Assembly (NCBI GenBank): GCA_028673005.1
Contig: CM054118.1
Coordinates: 88,326,858-88,390,857 of the forward strand
Origin: Tanypteryx hageni
Lineage: Eukaryota; Arthropoda; Insecta; Odonata; Petaluridae
Direction: 5' to 3'
Length of the DNA stretch: 64,000 nt
Below are positions 1-12,189 of the stretch, in pieces. A program made the position numbers and the translations under genes. The notes under the pieces were generated by a model that made no database searches, had not been told where the DNA came from, and saw only the letters and a program-made list of their open reading frames with translations. Position 1 is the first letter of the stretch, and each line of letters opens with the position of its first letter.

Positions 1-1
1 G

Positions 2-103
2 TTTCATCAAGGGCTTAAAGCCATGTGCATAAGATTGTACAATCAACTTCCTAATCATATTAAGAATGTAAATGTACCTAAGTTTGAAAGCTCTGTGTAA
101 CTT
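2..103 (+). pseudogene. 3' end of a non-LTR retrotransposon reverse-transcriptase ORF
   Basis: One frame reads FHQGLKAMCIRLYNQLPNHI and ends at a TAA at 101-103. A 'YN.LP..IK' stretch followed by a short basic or charged tail is typical of the C-terminal end of insect LINE reverse-transcriptase proteins (Jockey/CR1-type). The rest of the element lies left of the window. The following AT-rich 300 bases may be its 3' UTR, but I see no clear poly-A tail or target duplication. The family assignment rests on this short tail only. Confidence 0.5.
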
Positions 104-2519
104 ATTGTATTGTATTATAATGTAAAGGACTTCCTGGATTTTTTTGTATATATTATGATATAGCTGTAATCTATTACTTCTTGCTTAAAATATTTTTGAA
201 TGTACTTTTATTGCATCAATAATGTTTAGAATTTATTATTTTTGCTCATGATGTGCTCCTAAAGAAGCTCTTATGTGATATCCATTCATGTTTATACTAT
301 GCCAACCTTGTCCTATATTTGTTTCTACAGATCAATGGACCAATAATATTATTGTTATATTTTGTAAATTGATTTGCTGTCTTTTTTTCTCAATAAACGT
401 GTTAAGAAATATCTCTTCTTTTCTTTGAAAAGTGTGTACCAATTCCCACACAAACATTTCATGGGTAAAATGTTTTCAGAACTGTAAAAAATTGATGGAG
501 TATCATTGAGCCAAATTTATGGAATAATTCAACTATTTGATTTACAGTAAATCGGCTGCCCCTACGAAAAGCGGGCAGCGGGTGGGGGAGCAGAGGAGAG
601 GGGGGGGTAGAAGCGTCTGCTTACGTAGCTCGTTGCCTGGCAACGTCTTCGACCAATGGGAGGGCCGTAACAAAACGCATTGAAACGACGGAGGGGTTGT
701 AGGGGTAAGGTTTAGGCTGTCCTCGTTTTCTAACATTGAGTGTTGCGACCCTGCTACGGTTGCGTGGGGCTGAGTATCACCTAGTATCGAATATGTTCCA
801 GTAATTTAACCAGAAAATTACGAGATTCATTTTCACCATGTTCATGCTCATATTTTTTTGTTAAACACAGCAGAACTATAGTAAGAATGGTAATTATATT
901 TCTTAGCTAAACGTTTGAAGAAATGCAATGTCTAGAATTCCTATACAATTTATATTCAAACCTGATTCAAGTTATTCTCTACAATTTACTAAAATGTTTA
1001 CTAATAGCTCCACAAAACTATTTCACAATCTTAAATACAACAATAAAGCATGAAGTCACCATTGCTATTTAAATGTTTTCATATTTTAAACCCATGAAAT
1101 ATCATTATCACTGAATTAAAGAAATTTTTAAACTAACTCAAATGATTTAACTTTGCTTACATAAAAATAAACACTCTGAAGAACTTAACATTATCCAACA
1201 ACATCAGGATCCCATATAATTCTTGAAAGTCCATCATTCAAAAGTTTCTCATTTAAATAATTGGTAACCTATATTCCAATAGAATCTTGGGTCTTTTCCC
1301 AATACACCCACTCCCCAATTAACGCTCATAATTGGTGACAGGAAAATCATGCGCTAACTGAAACAGCGCTATTCGGAACACGTACTTCCATAGGAAATGA
1401 CGTTATAAGATTTTATTTGTTCCTAAGATTCTATAGACAAAAATGGTAGTATTATATAAATAATACACCAAAGTATTCTTTGTTAACCACATTATGTAGC
1501 GTAAAGTAGGTTGCAATTTGCATTGCAATTATATTTTAAATTGAACTGTAAAACTTGAATATAAATGAAGAACAGAATGCATTTATGGAACATATGTTGA
1601 TCTCAAGCTGAATAAATCGTGCAGGAGCATAATGAATAGGAATTAGAGTAGATGAAGATAACTGCGTTTACTTATATATACAGGGTGAGGCAATAGTCAC
1701 TATACAGCCACAATTTTGTTAACAAAGAAAATTGGAATGTAGTGACATAAGCATCATGACTAAAGATACTGTTCAATTAAGAGAAGGCAACCAATAAGAC
1801 GAAAAATCATATATCGAAATGATCGAAACCTTACCATGAAAGAAGGAGAATATGAAGCACAGCTCCCATAAGGCCAATGGTAATACATTTGTGGCAGTGC
1901 GATCGAGCGGCCAACCGGACCAAAAGCGCACCTAATTTAAACCCAAGCTGCTGAACAGGCTTTGGTGGTGCATTTGAATTTACAAGTTGATTACGTATTT
2001 AATATAGAGGTTTAGGATTTAATCATATTAAAACAAAACAACTAGAAGCATGAATGTTTTTATTTATTACAATTAAAACATTTAAATACATATAAATAAT
2101 TATAAATAACATACAGAATTTTTAACAGCCAAATCAGTTAACATATCAGAATTTCTATAATCCCTTTTGGTTACTTCACAAATTCTAGCTTTACAAAACA
2201 TTTCAGCTTTGTAGCACATTCAGAAATACATAAACATTGAAATTTTGTTTAAACAGTTGACTTTTTAGTGGCCGTATTATTAAACTTTTTTGGGATTTTG
2301 GATTTTTAAGGTCGGTTTTGCACATATTCCTACCAACATAAAAATATTCAAGTCTGTAGCTCATTTAGAAGTGCCTATACATTAGTATCCTACTATCATA
2401 TCGATACTATAAGCGTCTATATATAATAGATTGTATCTTATATCGTAAGTAAGAAGCATCAATATTTAGTAGATAAGAAGCGTCAATATATAATAGATGA
2501 TATATAATACTCAAATTTG
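104..2519. other. Gene-free stretch with a GC-rich patch at 541-775
   Basis: Mostly AT-rich DNA in which I see no gene. Positions 541-775 are strikingly GC- and CpG-rich, with a G-run and a CCAAT-like box near 652. The end of the patch (about 715-757) is nearly the same as 47,190-47,230, so it is at least partly a dispersed repeat and not a unique promoter island. The open frame on the minus strand across the patch (542-736) looks like a by-product of base composition. Confidence 0.4.
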
Positions 2520-2735
2520 TTTTACTACCTTCAAAAACACTAGGAACGACATTCGCTTTTAGAAGAAGCCGAGGGAATCTGCTGCAGAAATCTTCACCAG
2601 TAAAATAATCACTGTAGACCTTGTATTTCTTCAAACAGTTGATATACCTCGTGAGCAAATCTTCCCTCAGACAAAATTTTGCCAATTCTTTTGCTCTAAA
2701 ATATAAAGCAGAATTAGGCACCAGAACTAATAATA
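2520..2735 (-). pseudogene. Degenerate THAP-type zinc finger fragment
   Basis: The minus frame across 2407-2751 contains YFTGEDFCSRFPRLLLKANV followed by VPSVFE. This matches the C-terminal half of a THAP DNA-binding domain, normally C-x-H-F...F...RLLKPNAVPTIF. The usual His of the C2CH zinc site is Tyr here and the preceding Cys is not evident, so the finger should not bind zinc. Downstream the frame runs into low-complexity AT repeats. It could derive from a P-element-like or other THAP-containing transposase, or from a dead host paralogue. No flanking exon is visible. Confidence 0.45.
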
Positions 2736-2751
2736 AACGCATGATTCTCAA

Positions 2752-4712
2752 CTTACCTCCAGTATTCCATGTTATGTACTACACCTTTTTGAAACTCACC
2801 TGGATATATCTTTTGGAAATCCGAAAAGTGATATCTTCCTATCTATCCTGCAGCCAATTAAGTTGTTACACCATTATCCTGCACAATAAGTTTTCCATGC
2901 CATATCTAATTTGAACGGTTTAACAGCAAACAACACACAAACATAAAACTATGTTATAAAAACCTCACAACTTGATCACGGTGTTTCTAACGGTTACCAA
3001 GAGACTGGGATGGGTTGAATAAGGAGTGGGGAAGGGATATATCCATCAAACCAGTAGACCGATAGGATCGCTTCAGGCGCGATCACTGGAGACACCTATA
3101 GGTATTCGGAAAAAGGTTGAAGCTGCACTTCCTATCTCCTTCTTCCATGGCGATACCGTTCAATTTCTTGCAAGAATGTGAAGCAAAAGACTAAGGTTAT
3201 TCGATAGATGGCATTAGGATGTAGAGCGCTCGTTTCGATTTTCTGTTGTCTAAATCATGAGCATTTATGGACGTTCGTTCTACCTTTAATAGTTGTACTT
3301 ATGTTTTTAGCACTATTTCTACAAAAAAGATACCTGTAAAAATAATAATAGTAATAGCAGCCATAATCAATTTATTATTCGTAAATTTTAAGATAGTATT
3401 GCTAACATTAGCTAAATATGAAAAAGCAAAAACACCCTATCATTGGCAATAAACACCTTTAGGTATTTCTACACACAGTTGTAACATTAAATCCATGCTA
3501 AATATTTAAGAGTAAACTGATACGTATCAGTGAGGTCTATATTGTTTGTTAATAAGTATGTAAATTACTGGGCCAGAGTGATCCCAAATGTATAGTCATT
3601 GTTGATTTTAGGAATAGAATTCAATCCAGTCACATTTTATATCTAATCGATAATACAAGTATGTACATGCTTGCAAAAACATTTTTAATTTTCTTGTTTA
3701 TGCCATGAAAATTAATAAAATAATTAACCAAAAGTTCATACTAATTACAATCATATTTATTAAAGAAATCAATTTTTAAATAAAGTTTCCCATTTGATTG
3801 TAAATATTCTATATCCTATAAAAGTTTTCTTCATTTTCTCTTAACTATATTTCCCATCTCTAAGGTTTTTAACTTAACTAACTAGGCAATATGCATTGAA
3901 TAATTGGTTTCAAGCAAAAAGTGACTTCTTTTATTAGAAATTCTTTTAAAATTAAATTCATGCATAAAAACATTTTAAATTTTCACTCATGATATATTTA
4001 ATTTCAGTATGCAATAAATGACAGTTAAGATAGCTCCAAAAATTATAAAAAGATTACAAAAACCATATGCATCTGAAATAACATCTGCCAACATAGATTA
4101 TCCTTACTCCCTTACACCCATTATAACAATTAAGCAAATACCAAATGTTTTTATTAGATTTGCAATCTACCATAATGATGGCTATTGAATCTTAATTGGA
4201 TACCAGCCATAAAATTACCCAAATAATTTTGTTTTGAATGTTCCTCTTACCCAAGCCATTAGAATAACAAGATATATGTAAAAGTCATCAACAAGATGTG
4301 TTTGAATTTTTTGCGTAAATAGCTATTTTAGAATATAGGATAACAACACATATTGGATAATTATTATCTGTTAACTAAAAATAAGATGTTTCTCTTTCAG
4401 TTGCCTAGAAAAATATTTTTATTTTCAAATCATGACTTCATCAAAAGTTCAAAAATTACACATTCTTTTACAAAAGCTGTTCTATTACTTCTTCATGTCT
4501 ATTTCCCTCATTTTTTCTATAGGCAAATAAATTTTATTCCTTGTAAACTTTATCAAACAGGACTGCCGATGGAGCTCTGATTGGTGTTAGCTTGGCTGTT
4601 ATGCTCTATTCCTCACCTCCAACTTTTATATATATTCCCGTCCATTGTATACATTCAATTTACCACCCAATTTCTCACATATCAGATCATCACTTTCTAT
4701 GCTCTTATTTTC
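2752..4712. other. Gene-free AT-rich stretch downstream of the IR gene
   Basis: I see no convincing coding, RNA or repeat signal here. It presumably includes the 3' UTR of the minus-strand ionotropic-receptor gene whose stop lies near 4713. Short open frames in it have neither domain motifs nor splice context. Confidence 0.3.
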
Positions 4713-6212
4713 TCACTCAGTCTTTCTATCTCTTGAGTGTCTATAATTTTCATTATTGTCTTTCCTACTCCACTTCCCTGTAAACCAGGGATACACAGAC
4801 AAAGTATTAACAATTGGAGGCTTCATTTTTCTTTTAAATAATTTCTTCTTTGATTTACTGTATTTCCACTTGATCCACAAGTTTATTGTCTGCTCTGCAA
4901 AGAAGGCCACAGTTGCCACCAGAAGGCCAATCCCCACTGCTTGGTATGTTGTAATTAGGTCAGAATTACACAATTGCCTATCTTTGTTTCCTAGGTCCAA
5001 CGGACAGATCTCTGACTGAGGGAGATCCGATTGTATGAGATGATCTACTATTCCAGCTTCAACAAGTGATGTGAGCCTGCCAATAAAAATGGGATATTGC
5101 TTTGGTTTAGAGTTGGAAGAGATTCATTTTGCATTAGCAAATTTTAAATTAGCCCTAATAAATGTCTCAAAATCTAATAAATTAGCATGCTTGAGAGCAA
5201 GAGAAGTTAAATGTAAGTAATATATTCTCAAACTATGATAAAAATTGGGTTTTCTGTTCAATCTGAATAATGCCAAATGCAATGTAAGTAACTTAAAAAG
5301 CTAAGACATGAGAAACAACTTCAATCCCAACAATTCTTCACCAATATAAGACCTTAATTAAGGTTTTAAAACACCCAGTACAGGAACTCATTTTCACTAG
5401 AAAATATGAATGAATCCATTTAACATGTTTGATATGATTCAAAAGTTATCACAAAGTGAATAAGGCAATGGTGGATTCTAAAATATTGAAATTTATTTCC
5501 TTGGATTTTTATATTTTGACTTTATTGTATTATTTTCCTATAAATAATAATAGAATTATAACTTTATATTATATTTTTTTATTTTACACTGCTAATGTTC
5601 CTACAAATGAAGCATATAACAGAGGAAAATCGCTAATTATACCAAGTACAGAACTTTAGTAATAGTAAAGTATAAAAAATAATATGGTTGATTACTTACA
5701 AAACAACATTTTGAGACATAAGTTTTAGCTTTAAATTATTATGGTTAATGGCATAAACTATAAAATAGGTGAATGGATATTTGAGTTACTAACTTTTTCA
5801 GTGGTATTAAAATGGGTTGAGCAAATCAGTTGGCTTAGTCACAGACCAAGAGATGGTCCTGAAATGTGAGACCTGTAACCCCTATCATTCTCTAATTAAA
5901 TCACTGGCCTTTGAAATCAATGGAAAATTTCCAAAAATAAAAAATAATTCCATTCTGTTTAATTGCTGTCTTGAGAAACTTAATGAAAAAACCTGAAAAT
6001 TAAGCCAGAAATAAAAATTAAATTACTTACATTGGATTGAACATTTTTGGTAGAGTACTGTTGTGTGGGAAGACAAAAGCAAGGGGCAATGTCAGGAATG
6101 AAGGCAAAAACACATCTGTGTGATTCTTCCACTCCTTCCTCAATCTGTTTCATGTAGGCCTTAAAAAGAAGTCTCTCCACAACCCTCTTCTCTCGGATGA
6201 ACATAAGTCCTT
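4713..6212 (-). CDS. Ionotropic (chemosensory) receptor, C-terminal exons
   Basis: Two minus-strand exons. The upstream exon, about 6212-6031, has a ccag acceptor and an AT/gtaagt donor. It contains REKRVVERLLFKAYMKQIEE then GVEESHRCVF, resembling the second half of the ligand-binding domain of insect divergent IRs. The last exon, about 5076-4713, has a ggcag acceptor. It contains RLTSLVEAGIVDHL, then a hydrophobic segment (ITTYQAVGIGLLVATVAFFA) that matches the final transmembrane helix (M4) of iGluR/IR proteins, then a basic cytoplasmic tail of about 50 residues with several Lys-rich runs. IRs are ligand-gated cation channels of sensory neurons; which ligand this one senses cannot be read. 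I could not find the exons for the amino-terminal region and pore, so the gene may be partial or have large introns into the repeats to the right. Confidence 0.65.
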
Positions 6213-8390
6213 CTGGAAAAAAATTAATTTCTCAGAAAGTTAAGAAATGAAACATTACAAATTACATGTATGCACTATTTTATAAAAATTGCTATATATT
6301 CATTTGAACATGCCTACAAAAAGTAATTGCCAAAAATATGTAATATCATCAATTATCCGACTTCCAACATTATCCAGCAGTCCTGGACAATCTGGTGAAA
6401 GTTGCAAGTAATTCAGCGTTCACCAGAGAATCACATCAACGGCAGTATCAGTCCGGCGATACCGCACCGTCTGGTGCCAAGACATTTTGGAACAACTGCA
6501 ATTAATACAGTAGGATCTGGGTTATATGTAACCCAGTTATACCTAATACTGGTTTATCCATATTTTTTGTAATCCCCGTGAAACACTATGCCAAATCATA
6601 CCCACGCATGTTGAATTGTACATAATTCTCATTTATACATATCGCTTCTTCCATCCCACGGGAGTTTTTCTCTCACTTATACAATTTGTGAATGAAATTA
6701 ATGGCCTTTTTCTTGCACATTTCTCCATACAGAAATTCATTTGCTATTGTCTTTCATGCATTTTCTTTCTTTGAAATATTTCAGCAATCAATGTTATTCA
6801 TGCATTTCAAATTTCTGTAACCTTTATTTGGTAATCAAAAATTCTTTTTCTTCTCTCTGGGTTTGACCGATTAGCTAAAATACTGACAAAGCAATGGCTT
6901 GGTTACAAGGGCGAATAGCCTTCTCTGCTTACCACTTCTTCGGCAATATGGCAGAAATGTATTCTATATCACCACTACATTGTGTAGTTTATATCACCTG
7001 ATACCCATGCAATCGTTCTGAAGCGTTGAATACAATGTTGTAAACGAATGTTCAAAAATAAGCTGTACAAAAATTTTGATATGATTATCCAGCATTTTTG
7101 AGAATCTGGTTACCCCATCCCCCCCATGGCACCAGATACTCGATGATCTACTGTACTAAAAATAAAAACAACATTATGTATTATACCGTCATGTTGTGCA
7201 GACATCACCTAAGTATGGTCTGTGGGTCATATTCAGCCTGCACAGTGATTTCATCTGGTCTGACTTACCTCATCATTTTCTTTCAGCCATGCATATTTGT
7301 ATAGGTACAGTAAACCCTCGTTAACATGAACACATGGTTTACATGAACAAATATTTTCCCCGGCACTGAATGTATGGATTAATGTATGCGAGTTGGTTGG
7401 TTAACACGAAATTCGCTTAAGACGAACTTTGAACAAAATTTGGGAACCAAGAACTCAAGTAATTAGTTAACACGAACACTTATGTTTAGTCAAAACTATT
7501 TTACAGCCATATTACTTTATTTCTGGCATGTAGAGAGGTTGTTTGTGAGATAAGTTCAATATGAGGATGCCTTGGGATGCTATGATCGATGATTCCACAA
7601 TTTTCTTCATTCCTGGCTCTACCTATCTTCAGTCGTTTTCCATCATCAGAAGGACGTTACAAACGCAGATGCTTTCATTGTATTAACATAGGTATTTGCA
7701 TTCCTTGAGGTAATTTTTTTATTTGAACAGATCACCAAAGGAAGAAAATTATTTTGCCTGATATCATCATTTACAATCAACAATGGTATGCCTTGATGCG
7801 ATAGCAATTTTGATGAGGATGCACAACTGCTAAATGCTCAAATTCACAGGTGCTGAGAGCTTACTGCGCTTCTGCACCATTTACCATGCCTGCGAGAACA
7901 TGGCTGTACAGAGACAGAAGTGTTTTTCTCTCACTCCAAGAAGTGGAATTCAAAAATTCGGGTAAGCTATTGGGTGTCATCAAACAAAATTTCTATTTTG
8001 TATTTGACCTTCGCCTTGCCAAAGAAAATCACAGACCAGGCAATTCCAACATTGTCCTCTGTTTCTTGCCACAAAAAATTATAAATTTAGCAAGGTGACT
8101 ATGGCTCGACCAATAGTATTGCTTCTTGATTGTGAAAGAAGTAAATGTCCGCATCTCACCATCTTCCCCTGTTAGACAATAGTTACGTGTGTAAACATTC
8201 AACCATATAAATTAATGGCACAAGTTGCAAAAGAAGCCAAATTTCAATTACACTGGCAACAAAAATGAAAATACTACAGGTATTGGAATGGGGTATTAAA
8301 ATAAAAGAATTATAAAAAAATATAAAATTCTGAAATTGACACTATCCACAATTGTAAAAATAAATATACAATCGACCAAGTTGTAACCAA
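6213..8390. other. Gene-free stretch with possible Tigger/pogo ends
   Basis: No coding sequence recognised. TA-flanked ends of Tigger/pogo type occur at 6508 (CAGTAGGATCTGG, possibly paired with a CTACTG/TA end at 7153) and at 7308 (CAGTAAACCCTCGTTAACA). The second has no partner that I can find. The pairing of 6508 with 7153 rests on only six matching bases and is weak. Confidence 0.3.
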
Positions 8391-8394
8391 GTTG

Positions 8395-10040
8395 TACCCA
8401 CGGAGGGTAGGCATTAAAAAAAGCATTAATTTACGCATAATTTAATACTCTATATATAACTACTATTTTCAGACACCTAACCCCCGTGGTTTTTTCTCAA
8501 TTGGTCATTTACTGTTTTGATGAATTTCGAGCCGGGCCGACGCCGAACCGGATGAACCCCGCAAAAATATTTTTTTTCAGAACATAGGGAAGTTTCGACT
8601 ACTTAAAAGCACTAAGGTAATAACAGGTATTTACAGCTAAATTCGCTGTTTTTGTAGTTCGTTTTTTTATTACGGAAAAAATCGATGATTTTCGCGGAAA
8701 AAATCGAGCGCGCTTTCGACATTTTTGGAGAAGCCCACTTATCTCAAAAACTGCGGAGGTTAGATTAAAATGAATTACATTTTTTATTACATAGTTATAA
8801 TGCGCAGTTAACACAATCACCTGCTATAACCTACCCTACGTGGTAATTGCACAATAGGCTACGGCGTGCGGCGTCGACGCCCCACCGGGGACGGTAGCTC
8901 ATCAGTCATCGCAGGTTAAAAATACTTATCGATAGGATAGGTGACGATAAACAATATCGTCAAATCAATTATACCATGAAACGCTGTTTAGCTGAAAATA
9001 AACTTCCTACATTGTTTAATTAAAAAGTAAAAAAATTTGTCTTAAAAATGGGAGCGCGCATTTTCTATTGTTTTTGGAAAAATCAACGTATCTGACAAAC
9101 GACGCGGTTTCAGAAATAGCAACATACACTAATGAACTTGTATTTTAATTTTCTATAGGATACATGTATTTACAAACATTTACTCCACACAAAATTTTGA
9201 ACTATCGTACGGTCGGCCCGGGCCTGCACTCGAGAGGGGTCCGTTGCGCATCTGGAACCCTTATTGGAAAAACATTTTTGGGAGGGGTAGCTTGTTAAAA
9301 AACATACATAGAGTTACAGATAATTTAAATTTTATTGAGCAGCGTTAACACCAATTTCCTATCTTTCGTATTTGTGCTCGAAAAATATTTTCGAGTTTTA
9401 CGTTTACGTTTTTTCGTGATTTTGGCGTTTTTTTTTAAATCAAAATATCTGAAAAACGGCGGAGTGTAGGTGAATTTAGTTTTCGTTACCGAACGTCAAG
9501 TGTAATTGTTGACATTTTACCGATTACCGTAATAAGCTATCTCGCTTGGTTTGGGGGACATGGTTGATTTCTCATCTTCGAGAGCGCCGGGCGTGGCCGA
9601 ACTGACTGTGGAGATTTCCGATTAAGCGTTGTTTTAAACGTCCCAGATTCAAATTGACAACGTCGTAAAATTAAAACAAAAGTGTGGGCTGTCAATATCA
9701 ATTTCGTACGCCATTGAGTTTTTTGTCAATTGGTATTTACCTCAAATAAAGCCTTCGATTCGAAGCTTTGGTGTCTTTGAACGTACAGAAATAAGTTTCC
9801 TCTCAATGTAAGTAGTAAAAAAATAAAGTTTAACACAAAATAATATACTTAGTTATTACTGTGTACAATATTATTCTATCTTTTGTTTTAGCTCCACTAG
9901 AAATGTTTAAGTTTTACGCAAAATTTAGACCGCGGCGCGTCGAGGGTTGAATAACCCAATACAGCGAGATATCTTGTGGGGGTAGGTGATTATAGTATAC
10001 ATTTCCAAACTTGTCATGTAATGTTTAATTATGTCTGTAA
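8395..10040. repeat. Decayed GC-spiked repeat array, left part
   Basis: A recurring motif of the form 'atctgaaaaac-ggcgg-gg-ttaggtg' appears near 8745, 9090, 9447 and 9950. A second motif (tacgtgg/tagt...caatagg-ctacgg) and CpG-rich words such as gcgtcgac, ggcccgggcc and gcgcgtcgag occur between them. The first spacings are about 345-360 bases and then lengthen. Copies are highly diverged, so an exact unit cannot be drawn by eye. The same motifs resume at 12,190-12,950 beyond the 10.2-kb hAT element, so the array predates that insertion. Confidence 0.45.
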
Positions 10041-10432
10041 TTTTTGTTTACCTCCTCTCTTTACGTTTATCATGATTGCTGCTTATACAAATTTGTGATC
10101 TTCAAGCATATTTCGTTGTGTTTTCCAAAAATCGTATTTTATAATATTTGTTTTTTGGTACGTCAATTTTGTTTGCATCTTAGAACCATAGTTGCCAATT
10201 TAGCGATTTTGTCGCTAGATTCAGCGACTTTTTACTTCGTTTAGCGACTTTTTTTTTGTTTTAGCGACATCTCGCTAACTAAGCGATTTCCACTGAATCT
10301 AGCGAAAAATTTAGCTATTCCTTATATTAGTGCAAAAACATACGATATTAACCTGAAAAATGAATTACTCTTATGAAACTTAACACATACCAAATGTAGA
10401 ATAAATTGCAGTTGTTTGTTACTATATATTAT

Positions 10433-10622
10433 CTCAGTGGCGGCGGGGTAACGTCCTCGCATGCCAATCCGAAGGTCGCGGGTTCGAATCCCGCCTAGGT
10501 GGATTTTTCTCCACCTAGGGCATGGATGTATGTGTTCGTCTATTGTTATTGTTAACACATTCCACTCTAAAATGGCTACAAAAGCTGTATGTGGAATTAT
10601 TGAATAAATAAAAATAAAAAAG
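10433..10622 (+). mobile_element. tRNA-derived SINE inside the hAT element
   Basis: The head has a perfect pol III B box and T-arm-like stem (GCGGGTTCGAATCCCGC, about 10,478-10,494), preceded by an A-box-like stretch in 'tcagtggcggcggggtaac'. A non-tRNA body follows and it ends in an A-rich tail of aaataaa units. The body and tail identify it as a SINE, not a functional tRNA gene. Target duplications were not clear. Confidence 0.65.
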
Positions 10623-11129
10623 AATCAGGCATAATCTTGAAAACATTCGAGAGATGACATTTATATTTAAAGTATATTATATCTTGATCTGTAGTGTTTG
10701 TTCTGCAAATCTTTATTCAAACTACATATTTACATTTTGTGGTTTGAATGTTGAATCATCATGATAATTAACATACAATTTATTTACAAACATGAGCAAC
10801 AAAATAAAATGTCCATATTTATGTACTCTCGGTAGGCAGGCGTAGGGACAACCCTTCGCAACCTTGTATGTACATCGATCTTCGTGGATATCCAAGCACA
10901 TTTGAACTCTTATACATTTATGGTTGAAACTTTGTGAAAATTCTGCGTTCAGTCCGTCATAGTATTTCACTCCGAGTGCTAGTCACGAGTGTTGTCGTAA
11001 GTGAAAAGGCACCTTTTGTATGTGTATATCTGAGCAATTGGTTGCTGAACATTTTGAAATTAGATATCCTGGTCTCTTCAGTTTTTAAGTTTGTTTATAA
11101 AATATTTTAAGTTTTTTACCCTTACTAAC

Positions 11130-11924
11130 ATGGATAACAAGAAATACACTCAACATTTTCGTCTGGAATGGCTGAAAGACTCGAGATATAAAAACTGGCT
11201 CATCAAGGTGGATGGAGACGATACAAAGTGATTTTGTAAGTTTTGCAAGTGTTCATTATCGGCAAAAGTTAGTGACATCGAAAAACATCGTAATACAGTT
11301 AAACACAAAAAAGCAGAAGCTCCGTTTAGCTCTCAAAGGCAAACTACTCTTCAGTTCCAGAAGAAGAGTAATGATTTTCAGAAGAAAGAAGGATGTGTTG
11401 CACTCTTCATAGCAGAGCATTGTGCAATAAAAACTGTGGAACATCTGAATGACTTGTGCAAAGCCTGTTTTGGTGATAGTAAAGGTTGTAGTGACATTAA
11501 ACTTCATCGAACAAAATGTAGTGCTTTGATTTGCAACGTGCTTGCCCCGCATTTCATTGAGGATTTAAAATATGACATAGGAGAAAGTAACTTCAGCTTA
11601 ATTATAGACGAGACTAATGACATTTCCGTAACTAAACTGTTAGGTATAATAATTAGATATTATTCCCAATCAAGAAAGAAATTTACAGTGACATTCTTGG
11701 ATATTATAGAACTACGTAACTGCAATGCAGATGCAATATGTGAATCTACAAAAGCTTCCCTTAAAAACAATGGGTTAGATTTACAAAAGCTAATCGCGCT
11801 TGGAACTGATAATGCGTCCATTATGACTGGCGTTAATAATGGAGTTTATAGCAGACTGAAGTCTGATGTTCCTAACTTGATTCTATTAAGATGTGTGTGC
11901 CATTCCCTGCAACTTGCTGCTTAA
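11130..11924 (+). pseudogene. hAT transposase, truncated and with one in-frame stop
   Basis: The reading frame starts at ATG 11,130 and is broken by a TGA at 11,229-11,231, then stays open to 11,924. Its N-terminus resembles a BED-like finger: FRLEWLKDSRYKNWL, then CKFC, then H-x5-H (HRNTVKH). The later part holds LIIDETNDIS, the first catalytic Asp region of the hAT RNase H-like core, and TDNASIMTGVNNG then CVCHSLQLAA, the conserved C-x2-H region. The frame stops there. The third catalytic residue and the C-terminal dimerisation domain are absent, so it cannot encode an active transposase. Confidence 0.75.
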
Positions 11925-12189
11925 TATTATATTCATAAAAACGAAGGTAAGTGTATTATATAGATAAAATAATCATTATTTTGAAATATTTAAGCACTTT
12001 TAATTTTTAACTACTTTTTAGCGATATTTTTTGAGTTTAGCGACTTTTTAGCTACTTTTCATGGTAAATTTAGCGACATGTTCAAAATAATTTTGGCAAC
12101 TCTGCTTAGAACGTATTAGTATGTTCTTTATCATATATAAAAAAACATTATGCTAATATGTTATTATAAATTTTAAATATTTTTTTAGT

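Larger units (their letters stand above)
10187..12104 (+). mobile_element. hAT-type DNA transposon with 8-bp target duplication
   Basis: The element starts CATAGTTGCCAATTTAGCGA and ends ...TTTTGGCAACTCTG, imperfect inverted termini. It is flanked on both sides by CTTAGAAC (10,179-10,186 and 12,105-12,112), an exact 8-bp duplication as expected for hAT. Both subterminal regions are rich in repeated 'tagcgac/tcgcta' words, about eight on the left and five on the right, which are likely transposase-binding repeats. It carries a broken transposase (11,130-11,924) and a tRNA-derived SINE (about 10,433-10,620). At 1.9 kb it is short for an autonomous hAT. Confidence 0.85.

Noticed and set aside
10440..10510. 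A tRNA gene in the 10.2-kb hAT
   Set aside because: The T-arm is perfect, but the 5' half does not fold to a full cloverleaf that I can draw, and an A-rich tailed body follows; SINE preferred.
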